DNA of 64,000 bases, taken from assembly GCA_944380775.1 (NCBI GenBank), contig CALWIP010000023.1, positions 106,633 to 170,632 on the forward strand. Reading direction: 5' to 3'. Made by a program: the position numbers and the translations under genes. Position 1 is the first letter of the stretch. The number at the start of each line of letters is the position of its first letter. The notes below the pieces were generated by a model, which saw nothing but the letters and a program-made list of their open reading frames with translations, had not been told where the DNA came from and ran no database searches. Below, in pieces: positions 16,353-26,568 of the stretch. This DNA comes from an uncultured Clostridia bacterium. GTDB taxonomy: Bacteria > Bacillota > Clostridia > Oscillospirales > Acutalibacteraceae.

Positions 16353-16988
16353 TCAGGAATCCTCTAAAAAGGCGAAAAATTTTTCGCCGGTCTTCTCGAC
16401 GCACGCCGTCCCGCTGGTGGCCTCGGTGATTTCCTTCTGCAGGCGGGGCAGGTCCCCGGCCGTCAAGTGAAAGCGGAGCGTCACGCCGTCGGTGAATTCG
16501 GTGTCGTCCACGACGCCGCCCAACTCGGGGATTAGCGCGGCGAGGCGGCCGTACTGGCTGTAGGAGCAAACCACCTGCGCCAGCGCGCACCGCCGCATGC
16601 ACGCCACCCCGGCTGCGTTGACCGCCAGCGCCGCGCCGTGCGAGTACGCGCGCAGCAAGCCGCCCTTGCCCAGCAGCACGCCGCCGAAATAACGCGTAAC
16701 CACCACCACAGCGTCCGTCACGCCGGATTTTTTCAGCACTTCAAGCAGTGGAAGGCCGGCGGTCCCCTGCGGTTCGCCGTCGTCAGAATAGCGCGCCAGG
16801 CCGCCCTCCCGCAGCAGGTAGGCGTAGGTGTGGTGGCGGGCGTCCCAATATTTCTGCCGCTGCGCCTCCACAAAGGCCATGGCCTCCTCTTCGGTGCGCA
16901 CCGGGCGCGCCGCGCCCAGAAAACGCGAGCGGCGCTCGGTAAATTCGTCAAAGCCCTCCCGCAACAGCGTGCGGTAATCCCCTTCCAC
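16353..16988 (-). CDS. YigZ/IMPACT-family protein (UPF0029)
   Basis: A 211-aa member of the YigZ/IMPACT family. The N-terminal UPF0029 domain shows the signature ARHHTYAYLL..SDDGEPQGTAG.PLL and VVVTRYFGGVLLGKGGLLRAYS, followed by the small EF-G-V-like C-terminal domain. Bacterial function is not firmly known; a translation or RNA-related role is suspected from the fold. The start is a GTG at 16988, with AGGGGG upstream. It lies 39 bp before dgt and probably shares its transcript. Confidence 0.9.
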   Translation of the reverse strand: MEGDYRTLLREGFDEFTERRSRFLGAARPVRTEEEAMAFVEAQRQKYWDARHHTYAYLLREGGLARYSDDGEPQGTAGLPLLEVLKKSGVTDAVVVVTRYFGGVLLGKGGLLRAYSHGAALAVNAAGVACMRRCALAQVVCSYSQYGRLAALIPELGGVVDDTEFTDGVTLRFHLTAGDLPRLQKEITEATSGTACVEKTGEKFFAFLEDS

Positions 16989-17011
16989 GGCAGCGCGCCC
17001 CCTTTCACAGA

Positions 17012-17041
17012 TAAAAACAGGGGCGGCGCGACGCGCCGCCC
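17012..17041 (-). terminator. Terminator of rpmE
   Basis: A GC-only stem (GGGCGGCG 17021-17028 with CGCCGCCC 17034-17041) is followed on the minus strand by CTG and five T. It lies between rpmE and yigZ, so yigZ expression would need read-through or a promoter I cannot see. Confidence 0.7.
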
Positions 17042-17062
17042 TGAATTCCCACTATTTGGTTC

Positions 17063-17266
17063 TTATTTGCCCATGCCGTAGCGCTTTTTGAACATATCGA
17101 CGCGCCCGCTGGTGTCCACCAGTTTCTGCTTACCTGTAAAGAACGGGTGGCACTTGGAACAAATTTCCACGCGGATATTCTTCTTCGTGGAAGCCGTTTC
17201 GATCACATTGCCGCACGCGCAGGTGATCGTGGTCTTTTCATACTTCGGGTGCAGGTTCTCCTTCAT
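17063..17266 (-). CDS. rpmE: 50S ribosomal protein L31 (zinc-binding form)
   Basis: A 67-aa L31 of the zinc-containing type: TCACGNV and EICSKCHPF supply four cysteines. The zinc form is the one made when zinc is plentiful. The ATG at 17266 follows an AGGTGA-like site. It has its own promoter about 50 bp upstream and its own terminator, so it is a single-gene unit. Confidence 0.96.
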   Translation of the reverse strand: MKENLHPKYEKTTITCACGNVIETASTKKNIRVEICSKCHPFFTGKQKLVDTSGRVDMFKKRYGMGK

Positions 17267-17309
17267 CTATCGTCACCTCTTTCAGATAAACTCCAACTTT
17301 AACAAATGA

Positions 17310-17338
17310 ATTTTAGCACATCCGGGGGGAAAAAGCAA
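17310..17338 (-). promoter_or_regulatory. rpmE promoter
   Basis: TTGCTT (17333-17338), a 17-bp spacer and TAAAAT (17310-17315) lie on the minus strand, giving a leader of about 37 nt before rpmE. Confidence 0.65.
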
Positions 17339-17355
17339 GAAAAAATTTTGAGAAT

Positions 17356-18186
17356 TCACGAATTATTTTTTTGTTGCTGCGCTACATATTGTGCGTACTC
17401 CTCTAAGCACATGCCCAATTGGCGCATGCGTTGGGCGTTTTTCTCACCTACGAATCGAAAAACGACGGCGCTGCCGGGCTTACCGGTCTCCTCTGTTTTG
17501 TTGTCGGGGTAGCGCTGTACAAAGCCGTACTCGAGCGAATGCGCCAGCAGCCAGCTGTAGGCGGGGGATTCCCCAAACGCGCCGTCCCCAGGGGAAAACT
17601 CCACCGTGTAGCCCAGCTGGCGCTCGCTGCAATTCCCGCGCTCCACTGTGGAAAGCGCCTCGTTTTCCGCGCGCACGGCGGTCATCCCGGAGGCCTCCAG
17701 CTCTTCTACCCGCGCGCGGTAGACCTGCTCTTGTTCCTCCGCAGGGACATAGCCGCCCGCCAGCTGCAGCTCTACGCCGTCCTCCCGCGCCGCCTGCAAG
17801 AGCTCCCGCAGCGGCCCGGCGATCCGCCCGGCCACGGGGACGCCCTCCACTTCCTCAAGGGCCGGATCAAACCCCTCCGGCACCGGCGCGTCATTGTTGA
17901 CCACCGTGAGGTCATAGCGCGTGACATCGGGCGCTTCCGGCGGCTCCGAAGACGCTGTTTCGGAGGAAACGGGAGGCGCGCTGCTCTCCGGCGCCCAGAA
18001 TTGGAGGGGGTCCACCGTCACCCACGCGATAGCGGCGGCCGCCGCCACGGAAATGGCCAGCACAACCACTACGACCGTCATAACAATGCGCAGTTTTTTT
18101 ATCTCGCTGGTCCTCCGCCAGCCCGGCCTGCTCTTGAGGATTTTTTCCCCCTTTGCAGTCGGTGTTTCCCATTTTCTCCTGCCCAT
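17356..18186 (-). CDS. Membrane-anchored VanY-fold protein lacking the zinc site
   Basis: A 276-aa protein with an N-terminal transmembrane segment (about 33-55), a Ser/Pro/Glu-rich linker (66-87) and a C-terminal domain like peptidase M15B (D-Ala-D-Ala carboxypeptidase VanY). It aligns with the intact paralogue at 28212-29072, including the shared LG-x-CLEEY near the end. The catalytic positions are changed: YRS is YVP (146-148), SEH is SER (187-189), the zinc Asp is E196, and EPWHFR is SAVVFR (239-244). It is therefore very unlikely to cleave peptidoglycan; a binding or regulatory role is inference. The ATG at 18186 is set by GGGGAG. The frame is intact, so this is not simple decay. Confidence 0.8.
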   Translation of the reverse strand: MGRRKWETPTAKGEKILKSRPGWRRTSEIKKLRIVMTVVVVVLAISVAAAAAIAWVTVDPLQFWAPESSAPPVSSETASSEPPEAPDVTRYDLTVVNNDAPVPEGFDPALEEVEGVPVAGRIAGPLRELLQAAREDGVELQLAGGYVPAEEQEQVYRARVEELEASGMTAVRAENEALSTVERGNCSERQLGYTVEFSPGDGAFGESPAYSWLLAHSLEYGFVQRYPDNKTEETGKPGSAVVFRFVGEKNAQRMRQLGMCLEEYAQYVAQQQKNNS

Positions 18187-18277
18187 GCGCGCTCCCCTTC
18201 CTGCGGTTTTCCGCTTTGGTACCGCCAGCATAGCAAAAAAATATGTCAAAGGTTTGAACGGCGAAGAAAAGGCCGCG

Positions 18278-18541
18278 TCAATCCCCGTCCGGCTCGTCCC
18301 AAACCTCGTCCGCCCAGGCGGCGGCGTCCCGCGCCAAGCCGCGCGGATCCCTGCGCGTATCCTGCAAAAGATCCGCGTCGCCGCCAAGGTTCCCCCAGAG
18401 GGAGAACCGCCCGTCCTCTTGCAAAACCAGCTCCAGCTCAGGGTAGCGGTCATAGCGCGCGGAGTCGAAATCTTTGCGCTCTCCCAAAAGGAACCGCGCC
18501 GCCTGCGCCGCCCGTTCGCCGCGGAAGAAGCAACGTTTCAT
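18278..18541 (-). CDS. Hypothetical protein, 87 aa
   Basis: I do not recognise this small protein. The N-terminal half is basic (MKRCFFRGERAAQAARFLL) and the C-terminal third is strongly acidic (DAAAWADEVWDEPDGD). No membrane segment, signal peptide or metal motif is seen. The start has good support: GGGAGGGG lies 8 bases before the ATG at 18541. It stands directly behind the M18 terminator and 91 bp before the VanY-like pseudoenzyme, with which it may be co-transcribed. Confidence 0.6.
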   Translation of the reverse strand: MKRCFFRGERAAQAARFLLGERKDFDSARYDRYPELELVLQEDGRFSLWGNLGGDADLLQDTRRDPRGLARDAAAWADEVWDEPDGD

Positions 18542-18557
18542 CTGAAATCCCCTCCCG

Positions 18558-18587
18558 AAAAAGCGCCGGGGGACCCGCCCCCGGCGC
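18558..18587 (-). terminator. Terminator of the M18 aminopeptidase gene
   Basis: A perfect 10-bp GC stem (18563-18572 with 18578-18587), 5-nt loop, followed by five T on the minus strand. Confidence 0.8.
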
Positions 18588-18608
18588 CACACTGCGGCAA
18601 AGCCGCCC

Positions 18609-20024
18609 TTATGCCTCGTAGAAAGCCTTGAACGCCTCGTAGGCCGCATAGATGTCGAGCTTCGAAACGATCTCATACGGGGAGTGCATCGCCAGCACCG
18701 GGACGCCCATGTCTACGACGTCGACGTTCAGGTTGGCGATAAACATCGCGACCGTCCCGCCGCCGCCTGCGTCGACCTTGCCGAGCTCGCCGGTCTGCCA
18801 CAGCACATGGTTGTCGTTGAGCAGCTTGCGCACCTCGCCGACAAATTCCGCGGAGGCGTCCGACGTGCCGGATTTGCCGCGCGACCCGACATACTTGAAC
18901 ATGGCGACGCCGTTGTTCAGGTAGCAGGAGTTCGCATACTCATAGACGCTCGAGAAGGTGGGATCGTAGGCCGCGCCGACGTCTGCCGACAGGCACTTCG
19001 AACGGGAGAGCACGTCGCGCCCGTTGAGGCCCTCCGCCTCCGCCAAGCTCGTGACAAAATACTCCAGGTAAGAAGAGTTCAAACCGGTGTTGCCGTCGCT
19101 GCCGATTTCTTCCTTGTCGGTCCAGACGGACATCACGGTGTTCTTCGGGTTTTTGCAGTCGAGCAGCGCCTGCAGGGCCGGGTACGCGCAGACGCGGTCG
19201 TCATGCCCGTACGCGCCGATCATGCTGCCGTCGAAACCGAGGTCGCGCGCTTCGAACGCCGGGACAAATTCAATCTCGCTGGAGATGAAATCCTCTTCCA
19301 CGATACCGTATTTTTCGTTCAGGATCTTCATGATATTCAGCTTGAACAGATTTTCCCCTTTGCCGTCCTCCGTGCGGATCGGGCGGCTGCCGAGCATGAT
19401 GTTCAGATCCTCGCCCTCAATCGCCTTGGAGAGCGTTTTCGCCATCTGCTCGTTGCCCAAGTGCGGCAGCAGGTCCGTAACCATGAACTGCGGCTCGCCC
19501 GGCTTTTCGCCGACGCAAACATCCACATAAGTACCGTCGCGGCGGACCAGGCGGCCGTGCATTGCGAGCGGCATCGCCGTCCACTGGTATTTCTTGATGC
19601 CGCCGTAGTAATGGGTCTTGAACAGCGCCAAATCGTTGGTCTCGTAAAGCGGGTAGGGCTTGAGGTCCAGGCGCGGGGAATCGATATGCGCCGCCACGAT
19701 GCGCACGCCGTCTTTGCACCCGTTTTCGCCGATGACCGCCGTGATGACGGACTTGCCGCGGTTATTGTAATAGACCTTGTCGCCGGGCTTGTAGGACGCC
19801 GTGCTGTCGTAGGGGACGAAACCGTGCTGCTCTGCCACGCGCACCGCGTAGTTGACGCATTCGCGCTCGGTCTTGCCTTCGTTCATGAAGGACTTGTAGC
19901 CCTCGCCGAACTGATCCGCTTTTTCAATGGTTTCGTCGCCGACTTCCCAGAAGCCGTTTTTGCGGGAAACCAGCAGGTCCTTGGCGAGCTGCTCCGCTTC
20001 TTCCTTCGCAATCTTCTTTGCCAT
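18609..20024 (-). CDS. M18-family aminopeptidase
   Basis: A 471-aa dinuclear-metal aminopeptidase of family M18 (aspartyl aminopeptidase / aminopeptidase I type), cytoplasmic, removing N-terminal residues from peptides. Metal-site motifs are AHIDSPRLD, the TDKEEIGSDG loop with its catalytic Glu, and the C-terminal HSPYEIVSKLD histidine. The ATG at 20024 has AAGGAGG upstream. It forms its own unit ending in a strong terminator. Substrate preference cannot be told from sequence. Confidence 0.92.
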   Translation of the reverse strand: MAKKIAKEEAEQLAKDLLVSRKNGFWEVGDETIEKADQFGEGYKSFMNEGKTERECVNYAVRVAEQHGFVPYDSTASYKPGDKVYYNNRGKSVITAVIGENGCKDGVRIVAAHIDSPRLDLKPYPLYETNDLALFKTHYYGGIKKYQWTAMPLAMHGRLVRRDGTYVDVCVGEKPGEPQFMVTDLLPHLGNEQMAKTLSKAIEGEDLNIMLGSRPIRTEDGKGENLFKLNIMKILNEKYGIVEEDFISSEIEFVPAFEARDLGFDGSMIGAYGHDDRVCAYPALQALLDCKNPKNTVMSVWTDKEEIGSDGNTGLNSSYLEYFVTSLAEAEGLNGRDVLSRSKCLSADVGAAYDPTFSSVYEYANSCYLNNGVAMFKYVGSRGKSGTSDASAEFVGEVRKLLNDNHVLWQTGELGKVDAGGGGTVAMFIANLNVDVVDMGVPVLAMHSPYEIVSKLDIYAAYEAFKAFYEA

Positions 20025-20112
20025 GATACTTGTTCCTCCTTGTCACATTACTTCTTGGTATTGGTTTCCTATTTATTGGCATGGGCAGGCCCGGTAAAGG
20101 GGCGCGCCCAGG

Positions 20113-20691
20113 TCATTCATACAACGCCGCGTAAATCCGGCGGTTTTGCAGGACCTTTTCCACATAACGCTCCGTCTCCGGGTAAGGGATGCGGGCGAGC
20201 GTTTCGCCGTCCGGCGAGAGGGCCGGGTCGCTGAGCCAGCCGGACACCGCCCCCACGCCCGCATTGTATGCGCTGAGGGCCGTTTCCTCGCTGGAATACA
20301 TGGAAAGCAGCATAGAGAGCAGCTTACAGCCGTAGCGGATGTTGACCTCCGGGTCCTCCAGGTCTTCCGCCGTCTCTTGGGAACCGCCCCCCAGCTTCCC
20401 TTGGACCCACTCAAACGTGGCGGGCGTGAGCTGCATAAGCCCTATGGCGTTTGCATGCGAGCGGGCATCCGGGTCGAAGCTGCTTTCCGCCCGGATGACG
20501 GAATAGACCAGGAATTCGTCCAGGCCGTATTGAGACGCCTCTTGACGGACATATTCGCTGTATCTGACCGGGTACGCCTGCGTGAGGAAAAAGCGGCTGC
20601 CGTAAAACAGGCACCAGAATCCTCCGGCCAGGAGCGCCAGGCAGCAAAGCGCCGCCCGCCAGCCGCGCGCGCGCCGTTTTTGCCGCGTCAT
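20113..20691 (-). CDS. Membrane-anchored lytic transglycosylase (SLT domain)
   Basis: A 192-aa protein with an N-terminal basic stretch and one hydrophobic anchor (about 11-30), then a soluble lytic transglycosylase (GH23) domain. The catalytic Glu lies in VIRAESSFDPDA, followed by the family motifs AIGLMQLTPAT and ALSAYNAGVGAV. It would cut glycan strands outside the membrane to make anhydromuropeptides. The ATG at 20691 overlaps the coaE stop as ATGA, which indicates translational coupling; GGAGGGGG precedes it. It is the last gene of the prfA operon. Confidence 0.92.
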   Translation of the reverse strand: MTRQKRRARGWRAALCCLALLAGGFWCLFYGSRFFLTQAYPVRYSEYVRQEASQYGLDEFLVYSVIRAESSFDPDARSHANAIGLMQLTPATFEWVQGKLGGGSQETAEDLEDPEVNIRYGCKLLSMLLSMYSSEETALSAYNAGVGAVSGWLSDPALSPDGETLARIPYPETERYVEKVLQNRRIYAALYE

Positions 20692-21305
20692 ACGGACCCC
20701 CTCCCTTTCGCCATCGCGCGGAGCACCGCCCGCACCGCCTCCGGAAGGCACTCCGGCGGGGCGGAGCCATCGATCAAAAAATCGGCGCGCGAACCGTAAA
20801 AGGAGGGTTCCTGCTGCGCCCGCATCCGCGCGCGCGCCAGCTCCTCCGGGATGCCATCCCGCTGCATGATGCGTGTAAGCCGCAGCGCCGGAGGCGCTAG
20901 CACGGCGATTACCGCGTCACAGGAGGCGTCCGCGCCGCTTTCATAGAGCACCGGGGCGTCCAGCACGGCGAACGCCGCGCCCCGTTTTTGCGCCGCTGCC
21001 GTTTGTTCCGCCGCCAGACGCAGGATCCAGGGATGCGTGATGCGGTTGAGCCGCTCCGTTTCCTCTTTCCCGGAAAAAGCCCGCTGCGCAAGCACCCGGC
21101 GGCACAGCGCGCCGGAAGGGTCCAAGATATCCTCCCCGAACGCCTCGCAGAGTTCTTTCAGGCAAGGGCGGCAGGAATCCGTCACCTCGCGGGCGAGTTT
21201 GTCGCAATCCACAATCTCCCCGCCTTGGCGGGCCAATTCCTGCGCAACGGTCGATTTCCCCGCGCCGGTCGGGCCGGTCAGGCCGAGCACAAACCAATCA
21301 GCCAA
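20688..21305 (-). CDS. coaE: Dephospho-CoA kinase
   Basis: CoaE performs the last step of CoA synthesis, ATP-dependent phosphorylation of dephospho-CoA. The P-loop is GLTGPTGAGKS, with the conserved D in VDCDKLAREV and a normal length of 205 aa. The start is uncertain. I use the TTG at 21305, eight bases inside the end of ywlC, because AGGTGGAG precedes it; a GTG at 21290 just before LGLTG is the alternative. Its stop overlaps the transglycosylase start by 4 bp. Confidence 0.9.
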   Translation of the reverse strand: MADWFVLGLTGPTGAGKSTVAQELARQGGEIVDCDKLAREVTDSCRPCLKELCEAFGEDILDPSGALCRRVLAQRAFSGKEETERLNRITHPWILRLAAEQTAAAQKRGAAFAVLDAPVLYESGADASCDAVIAVLAPPALRLTRIMQRDGIPEELARARMRAQQEPSFYGSRADFLIDGSAPPECLPEAVRAVLRAMAKGRGSV

Positions 21306-22329
21306 GGCGCTCCACCTCGAATCCCGCCGCGCGGATGAGCCGGTTGTACACCGCCAAGCCGCGGCCTTCCGGCTCCGGGCAGCGCGCATAGACCAGCCGC
21401 GCGTCGCGCTTGTCAAGCTCGCGCAGCGCGTCGAACAACTCGCGCTCCTGCTCCCACGGCTCCGATTCCGCGCCGTAGGAAATGGCCGGGACGGGGAGAC
21501 GGCTCTCTTCCCCGGCAAAGCAGAGCGCCATTACGCCCGGCCCCGCGTGGCGCTCCAGATAGGCGCGGTAGAGCGGGAACGGGCCGTCCAGTAGGATGAC
21601 CCGCGCCTTTGGCGCGTAATGTTTATATTTCATGCCCGGAGAAGGCGCTGCCGCGCCCTCTTTGAGCGGGTGCAGGATTGCGGGATCCGCCTCCACTTCG
21701 CCGAGCGCGTTGCGGAGATCCTCCAATGTGATATGCCCCGGGCGCAGCAGGCGCGGCGTTTGTCCCGCCAGTGTAACCACCGTCGACTCGACGCCCACTT
21801 CGCAAGGGCCGCCGTCGAGGACGGCGTCGATCTTCCCGTCCATATCGTCCAGGACATGCCCAGCCGCCGTCGGGCTCGGGCGTCCCGACGTGTTGGCGGA
21901 CGGCGCCGCCAACGGCACACCCGCAGCCTGGATGACTGCGCGCGCCGCCGGATGAGACGGGAAACGCACCGCCACCGTGGGCAGGCCCGCGCTCACCTCC
22001 GCGGGGATGCAGTCCGCCTTCGGCAGGATCACGGTGAGCGGGCCGGGCCAAAACCGCGCGGCCAGCTCGCGGGCCGTCTCCGGCACTTCCCGCACGAGCG
22101 GGGCCAGTTGATCCAGCTTTGCAATGTGGACAATCAACGGGTTGTCGGCCGGGCGCCCTTTTGCCGCAAAGATCTTTGCAGCGGCGGCGCGGTCCAAGGC
22201 GTTTGCCGCCAGACCATACACCGTTTCTGTCGGGATGGCGACCAGCCCCCCCTTCCGCAGAAGCTCCCCGGCCCGCCGGATATCTTCCGGGCGGGAAGCG
22301 TCTAACCGCTCTGTCTGCAACCTGCTCAC
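21298..22329 (-). CDS. ywlC: Threonylcarbamoyl-AMP synthase (Sua5/YwlC)
   Basis: This enzyme makes threonylcarbamoyl-AMP from Thr, bicarbonate and ATP for the t6A37 modification of ANN-decoding tRNAs. The 343-aa length is the two-domain Sua5 form: an N-terminal YrdC domain ([23 protein letters not shown]) and a C-terminal Sua5 domain ([13 protein letters not shown]). The GTG start at 22329 overlaps the prfA stop as GTGA, with GGGGAG upstream. The partners TsaB, TsaD and TsaE are not in this window. Confidence 0.94.
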   Translation of the reverse strand: MSRLQTERLDASRPEDIRRAGELLRKGGLVAIPTETVYGLAANALDRAAAAKIFAAKGRPADNPLIVHIAKLDQLAPLVREVPETARELAARFWPGPLTVILPKADCIPAEVSAGLPTVAVRFPSHPAARAVIQAAGVPLAAPSANTSGRPSPTAAGHVLDDMDGKIDAVLDGGPCEVGVESTVVTLAGQTPRLLRPGHITLEDLRNALGEVEADPAILHPLKEGAAAPSPGMKYKHYAPKARVILLDGPFPLYRAYLERHAGPGVMALCFAGEESRLPVPAISYGAESEPWEQERELFDALRELDKRDARLVYARCPEPEGRGLAVYNRLIRAAGFEVERLG

Positions 22330-23411
22330 CAGCTCCCCTGTTCCATGCTTTGCTTGAGTTTTTCCGCGCGGTCCGCCGCGACGAGCGCGTCGACAACCTC
22401 GCCGAGGTCCCCGTTGACGATGTCGTCCAGGCGGTACAGCGTCAAGCCGATGCGGTGGTCCGTCATGCGGCCTTGCGGGAAATTATAGGTGCGGATCCGC
22501 TCGGAGCGGTCTCCCGTCCCCACCTGCGAGCGGCGCTCCGCCGCTATTTTTTCGTCCTGCTCCTGCTGTTTTTTCTCGTACAGCCGCGAGCGCAGGATTT
22601 TCATCGCCTTATCTTTGTTTTTATATTGGCTCCGCTCGTCCTGGCATTCGACTACGATGCCGCTGGGCAAATGGGTGATGCGGATGGCCGACTCCGTCTT
22701 ATGGATATGCTGGCCGCCCGCGCCGCTGGAGCGGTAGGTGTCAATCTGCAGGTCCCCGGGATCGATCTCAACCTCCACCTCGTCGACCTCCGGCAGGACG
22801 GCCACCGTCGCCGTGGAGGTGTGGATGCGGCCCTGCGTCTCCGTCTCGGGGACACGCTGCACGCGGTGGACGCCGCTCTCATATTTTAAACGGGAGTATG
22901 CGCCCTCCCCGTGGACTAAAAAGCTGATCTCCTTGTAGCCGCCGAGCTCCGTTTCATTGCTGTTGAGCACCTCGGTTCTCCAGCCCTGGGAGACGGCGTA
23001 CATGCTGTACATGCGGAACAGCAGCGCTGAAAAAAGCGCCGCCTCTTCCCCGCCGGCCCCGCCGCGGATCTCCATAATGACGTTGCGCTCATCATTGGGG
23101 TCTTTCGGCAGCAGGAGGATCTTGAGCTCTTCCGCGCAGCGCTCCATCGCACGGGCCGCGCCGTCGCGCTCTTCTTCCGCCATCTCGCGCAGGTCGCGGT
23201 CCAGGCCGCTCTCTTCCAGCAGCGCGCGCGCTTCCCGCAGCGCGCCCTCCGCCGCGGCATATTCCCGGTATTTCTGCACAATCGGTTCGAGGCCCTTGCT
23301 CTCACGCATCAGCGTGGAGTATCTTTTCGGGTCCGCGGCAACCACGGGGTCGTATAATTTTTGTTCCAGCTCCTCATATCGCTTGACAAAAATCGTCAGG
23401 TTTTCGAACAT
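22326..23411 (-). CDS. prfA: Peptide chain release factor 1
   Basis: RF1 reads UAA and UAG and triggers peptide release. The 361-aa frame has the GGQ motif ([17 protein letters not shown]) and the anticodon-like region of RF1 ([20 protein letters not shown]). It lies in an operon behind the DUF951 gene (45-bp gap) and overlaps ywlC by 4 bp. The methyltransferase prmC, often next to prfA, is not here. Confidence 0.97.
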   Translation of the reverse strand: MFENLTIFVKRYEELEQKLYDPVVAADPKRYSTLMRESKGLEPIVQKYREYAAAEGALREARALLEESGLDRDLREMAEEERDGAARAMERCAEELKILLLPKDPNDERNVIMEIRGGAGGEEAALFSALLFRMYSMYAVSQGWRTEVLNSNETELGGYKEISFLVHGEGAYSRLKYESGVHRVQRVPETETQGRIHTSTATVAVLPEVDEVEVEIDPGDLQIDTYRSSGAGGQHIHKTESAIRITHLPSGIVVECQDERSQYKNKDKAMKILRSRLYEKKQQEQDEKIAAERRSQVGTGDRSERIRTYNFPQGRMTDHRIGLTLYRLDDIVNGDLGEVVDALVAADRAEKLKQSMEQGSW

Positions 23412-23456
23412 GCCTCAACAGCCTTTCCTAAAAGCGGGGATTTCCGGCGCGGCGGC

Positions 23457-23654
23457 CTATGCGGAAGGCTCCCCGTTTTCCCGGAGGATCTTTTTGATGT
23501 TTTTCTCACATTTCAGGCGGGGAACCATCACTTCCCGCCCGCAGCCGCAGCAGCGGATCTTGAAATCCATCCCGGCGCGCAGCACGAGGAATTCCTTGCT
23601 GCCGCACGGGTGCGGCTTCTTCATTTGCAGCCGGTCTCCCGGTTTTACGTCCAC
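23457..23654 (-). CDS. DUF951 family protein
   Basis: A 65-aa protein of the DUF951 family, found beside translation or replication genes in Firmicutes; function unknown. It has the family pattern MKKPHPCGSKEF followed by IRCCGCGREVMVPR, so a zinc-ribbon-like fold is plausible from the cysteines. The start is a GTG at 23654 (VDVKPGDRLQ), with AGGGGGA 7 bases upstream. It is the first gene of the prfA operon. Confidence 0.85.
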   Translation of the reverse strand: MDVKPGDRLQMKKPHPCGSKEFLVLRAGMDFKIRCCGCGREVMVPRLKCEKNIKKILRENGEPSA

Positions 23655-23714
23655 CGCAGGTCCCCCTTTCTTCTCCCGTTGCGGGCGCGCCCGCGCCCCA
23701 AGTTGCCTTCGGAC

Positions 23715-23743
23715 ATTATAGCACATCTGCGCGGGGGTGGCAA
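23715..23743 (-). promoter_or_regulatory. Promoter of the DUF951-prfA-ywlC-coaE-slt operon
   Basis: TTGCCA (23738-23743), a 17-bp spacer and TATAAT (23715-23720) lie on the minus strand. It is back to back with the birA promoter; the two -35 boxes are 22 bp apart. Confidence 0.75.
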
Positions 23744-23765
23744 TGCTTTTTTCCCTACGGCACGC

Positions 23766-23793
23766 TTGCATTTTCCCCGCCGCGCGATATAAT
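23766..23793 (+). promoter_or_regulatory. birA promoter
   Basis: TTGCAT (23766-23771), a 16-bp spacer and TATAAT (23788-23793) lie on the plus strand, 27 bp before the birA ATG. I find no palindromic BirA operator between the divergent promoters. Confidence 0.7.
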
Positions 23794-23819
23794 GGAAAAA
23801 AAGACCAGGAGAATGTTGC

Positions 23820-24815
23820 ATGGAACAGGAGATTCTCTTACAGTGCCTGCGCGAGACGGAAGGCTACCTTTCCGGCGAGGAACTCAGCAGGCGGCTCGGC
23901 GTTTCCCGCTCCGCCGTGTGGAAGGCGGTCGCCCGGCTCCGCAGCGAGGGCTACCCCATCGCCTCCGCGCCGCGCCGCGGCTACCGGCTGGACGGCCCGC
24001 CGGATCTGCTGGAAAAGGGCACCATCCTCGCCGGCCTGAAGACCCAAACCTTCGGCCGGAGCCTTTCGGTGTTCAAGTCGGTTGATTCCACCAATGAAGA
24101 AGCCAAGCGGCAAGCCGCGCAGGGCGCGCCGCACGGCGCGGTCTTCCTTGCCGAGCGCCAAACCGGCGGCAAAGGGCGGCTCGGCCGCCACTGGGATTCC
24201 CCGCCGGGCGAAGGCGTTTGGATGAGCCTGCTGCTGCGGCCCGCCGGCCCGCCGGCGGAGGCCTCCGTGCTCACGTTGCTGGCCGGGCTCGCCGTCTGCA
24301 ACACCCTTCGCGGGGAATGCGGGTGCGACGCGTGGATTAAATGGCCAAACGACATTGTCGCGGGCGGCAAAAAGCTGTGCGGCATCTTGACGGAAGTGGC
24401 CGCCGAGATGGACCGCATCCACTGGGCTGTCGTCGGGATCGGCTTAAACGCAAACCAGGGCGCTTTCCCGGACGAGATTGCCTGGAAGGCGACTTCGCTG
24501 CGCCTGGAGACGGGCCGCCGTGTGGAACGATCCGCCGTGCTGCGGCGGATCCTGCTGGAACTGGAAGAGGCGTACCGGCTGTACTATGAGGAGCGCCGCC
24601 CCGGCTTTCTCGAAGCGTACCAGGCGCGGTGCATCTCCCTCGGGCGGCGCGTGCGCGCAGAGCGCGGCGGCAACCCGCTGGAGGGCGAAGCCGTCGCCGT
24701 GACGGCGGAGGGAGACCTGCTGCTCCGCTGCGGCAACGGCCGCCTGGAGGCGGTGCGCTCCGGCGAAGTCAGCGTGCAGGGGATCTACGGCGAGCCGGGG
24801 CCGCAGGCTTTCTAG
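23820..24815 (+). CDS. birA: Biotin-protein ligase / biotin repressor
   Basis: A 331-aa bifunctional BirA that attaches biotin to carboxylase carrier domains through biotinyl-AMP and may repress biotin genes. The N-terminal helix-turn-helix (residues 18-45, EELSRRLGVSRSAVWKAV) is present. The ligase domain has SVDSTNEEAKR, the adenylate loop GGKGRLGRHWDSPPGEGVW and KWPNDI; a small C-terminal domain follows. AGGAGA lies 9 bases before the ATG. It is a single-gene unit with its own promoter and terminator; no biotin synthesis genes are near. Confidence 0.95.
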   Translation: MEQEILLQCLRETEGYLSGEELSRRLGVSRSAVWKAVARLRSEGYPIASAPRRGYRLDGPPDLLEKGTILAGLKTQTFGRSLSVFKSVDSTNEEAKRQAAQGAPHGAVFLAERQTGGKGRLGRHWDSPPGEGVWMSLLLRPAGPPAEASVLTLLAGLAVCNTLRGECGCDAWIKWPNDIVAGGKKLCGILTEVAAEMDRIHWAVVGIGLNANQGAFPDEIAWKATSLRLETGRRVERSAVLRRILLELEEAYRLYYEERRPGFLEAYQARCISLGRRVRAERGGNPLEGEAVAVTAEGDLLLRCGNGRLEAVRSGEVSVQGIYGEPGPQAF

Positions 24816-24843
24816 GCTCCCCCCAAAGCGGCGCCGGCCGCGC

Positions 24844-24879
24844 AAAAAAGGGCTTCCCTTCCGCAGGAAGCCCTTTTTT
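24844..24879. terminator. Bidirectional terminator between birA and glnS
   Basis: A 14-bp perfect stem, including A6 and T6 flanks (24844-24857 with 24866-24879), stands between two convergent genes and ends both transcripts. Confidence 0.9.
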
Positions 24880-24888
24880 GCAGGCAGT

Positions 24889-26556
<1,668 letters not shown>

Positions 26557-26568
26557 GGCGTTTCCTCC

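Noticed and set aside
23721..23765. BirA operator between the divergent birA and prfA promoters
   Set aside because: No inverted repeat of the TTGTWAAC type is present.
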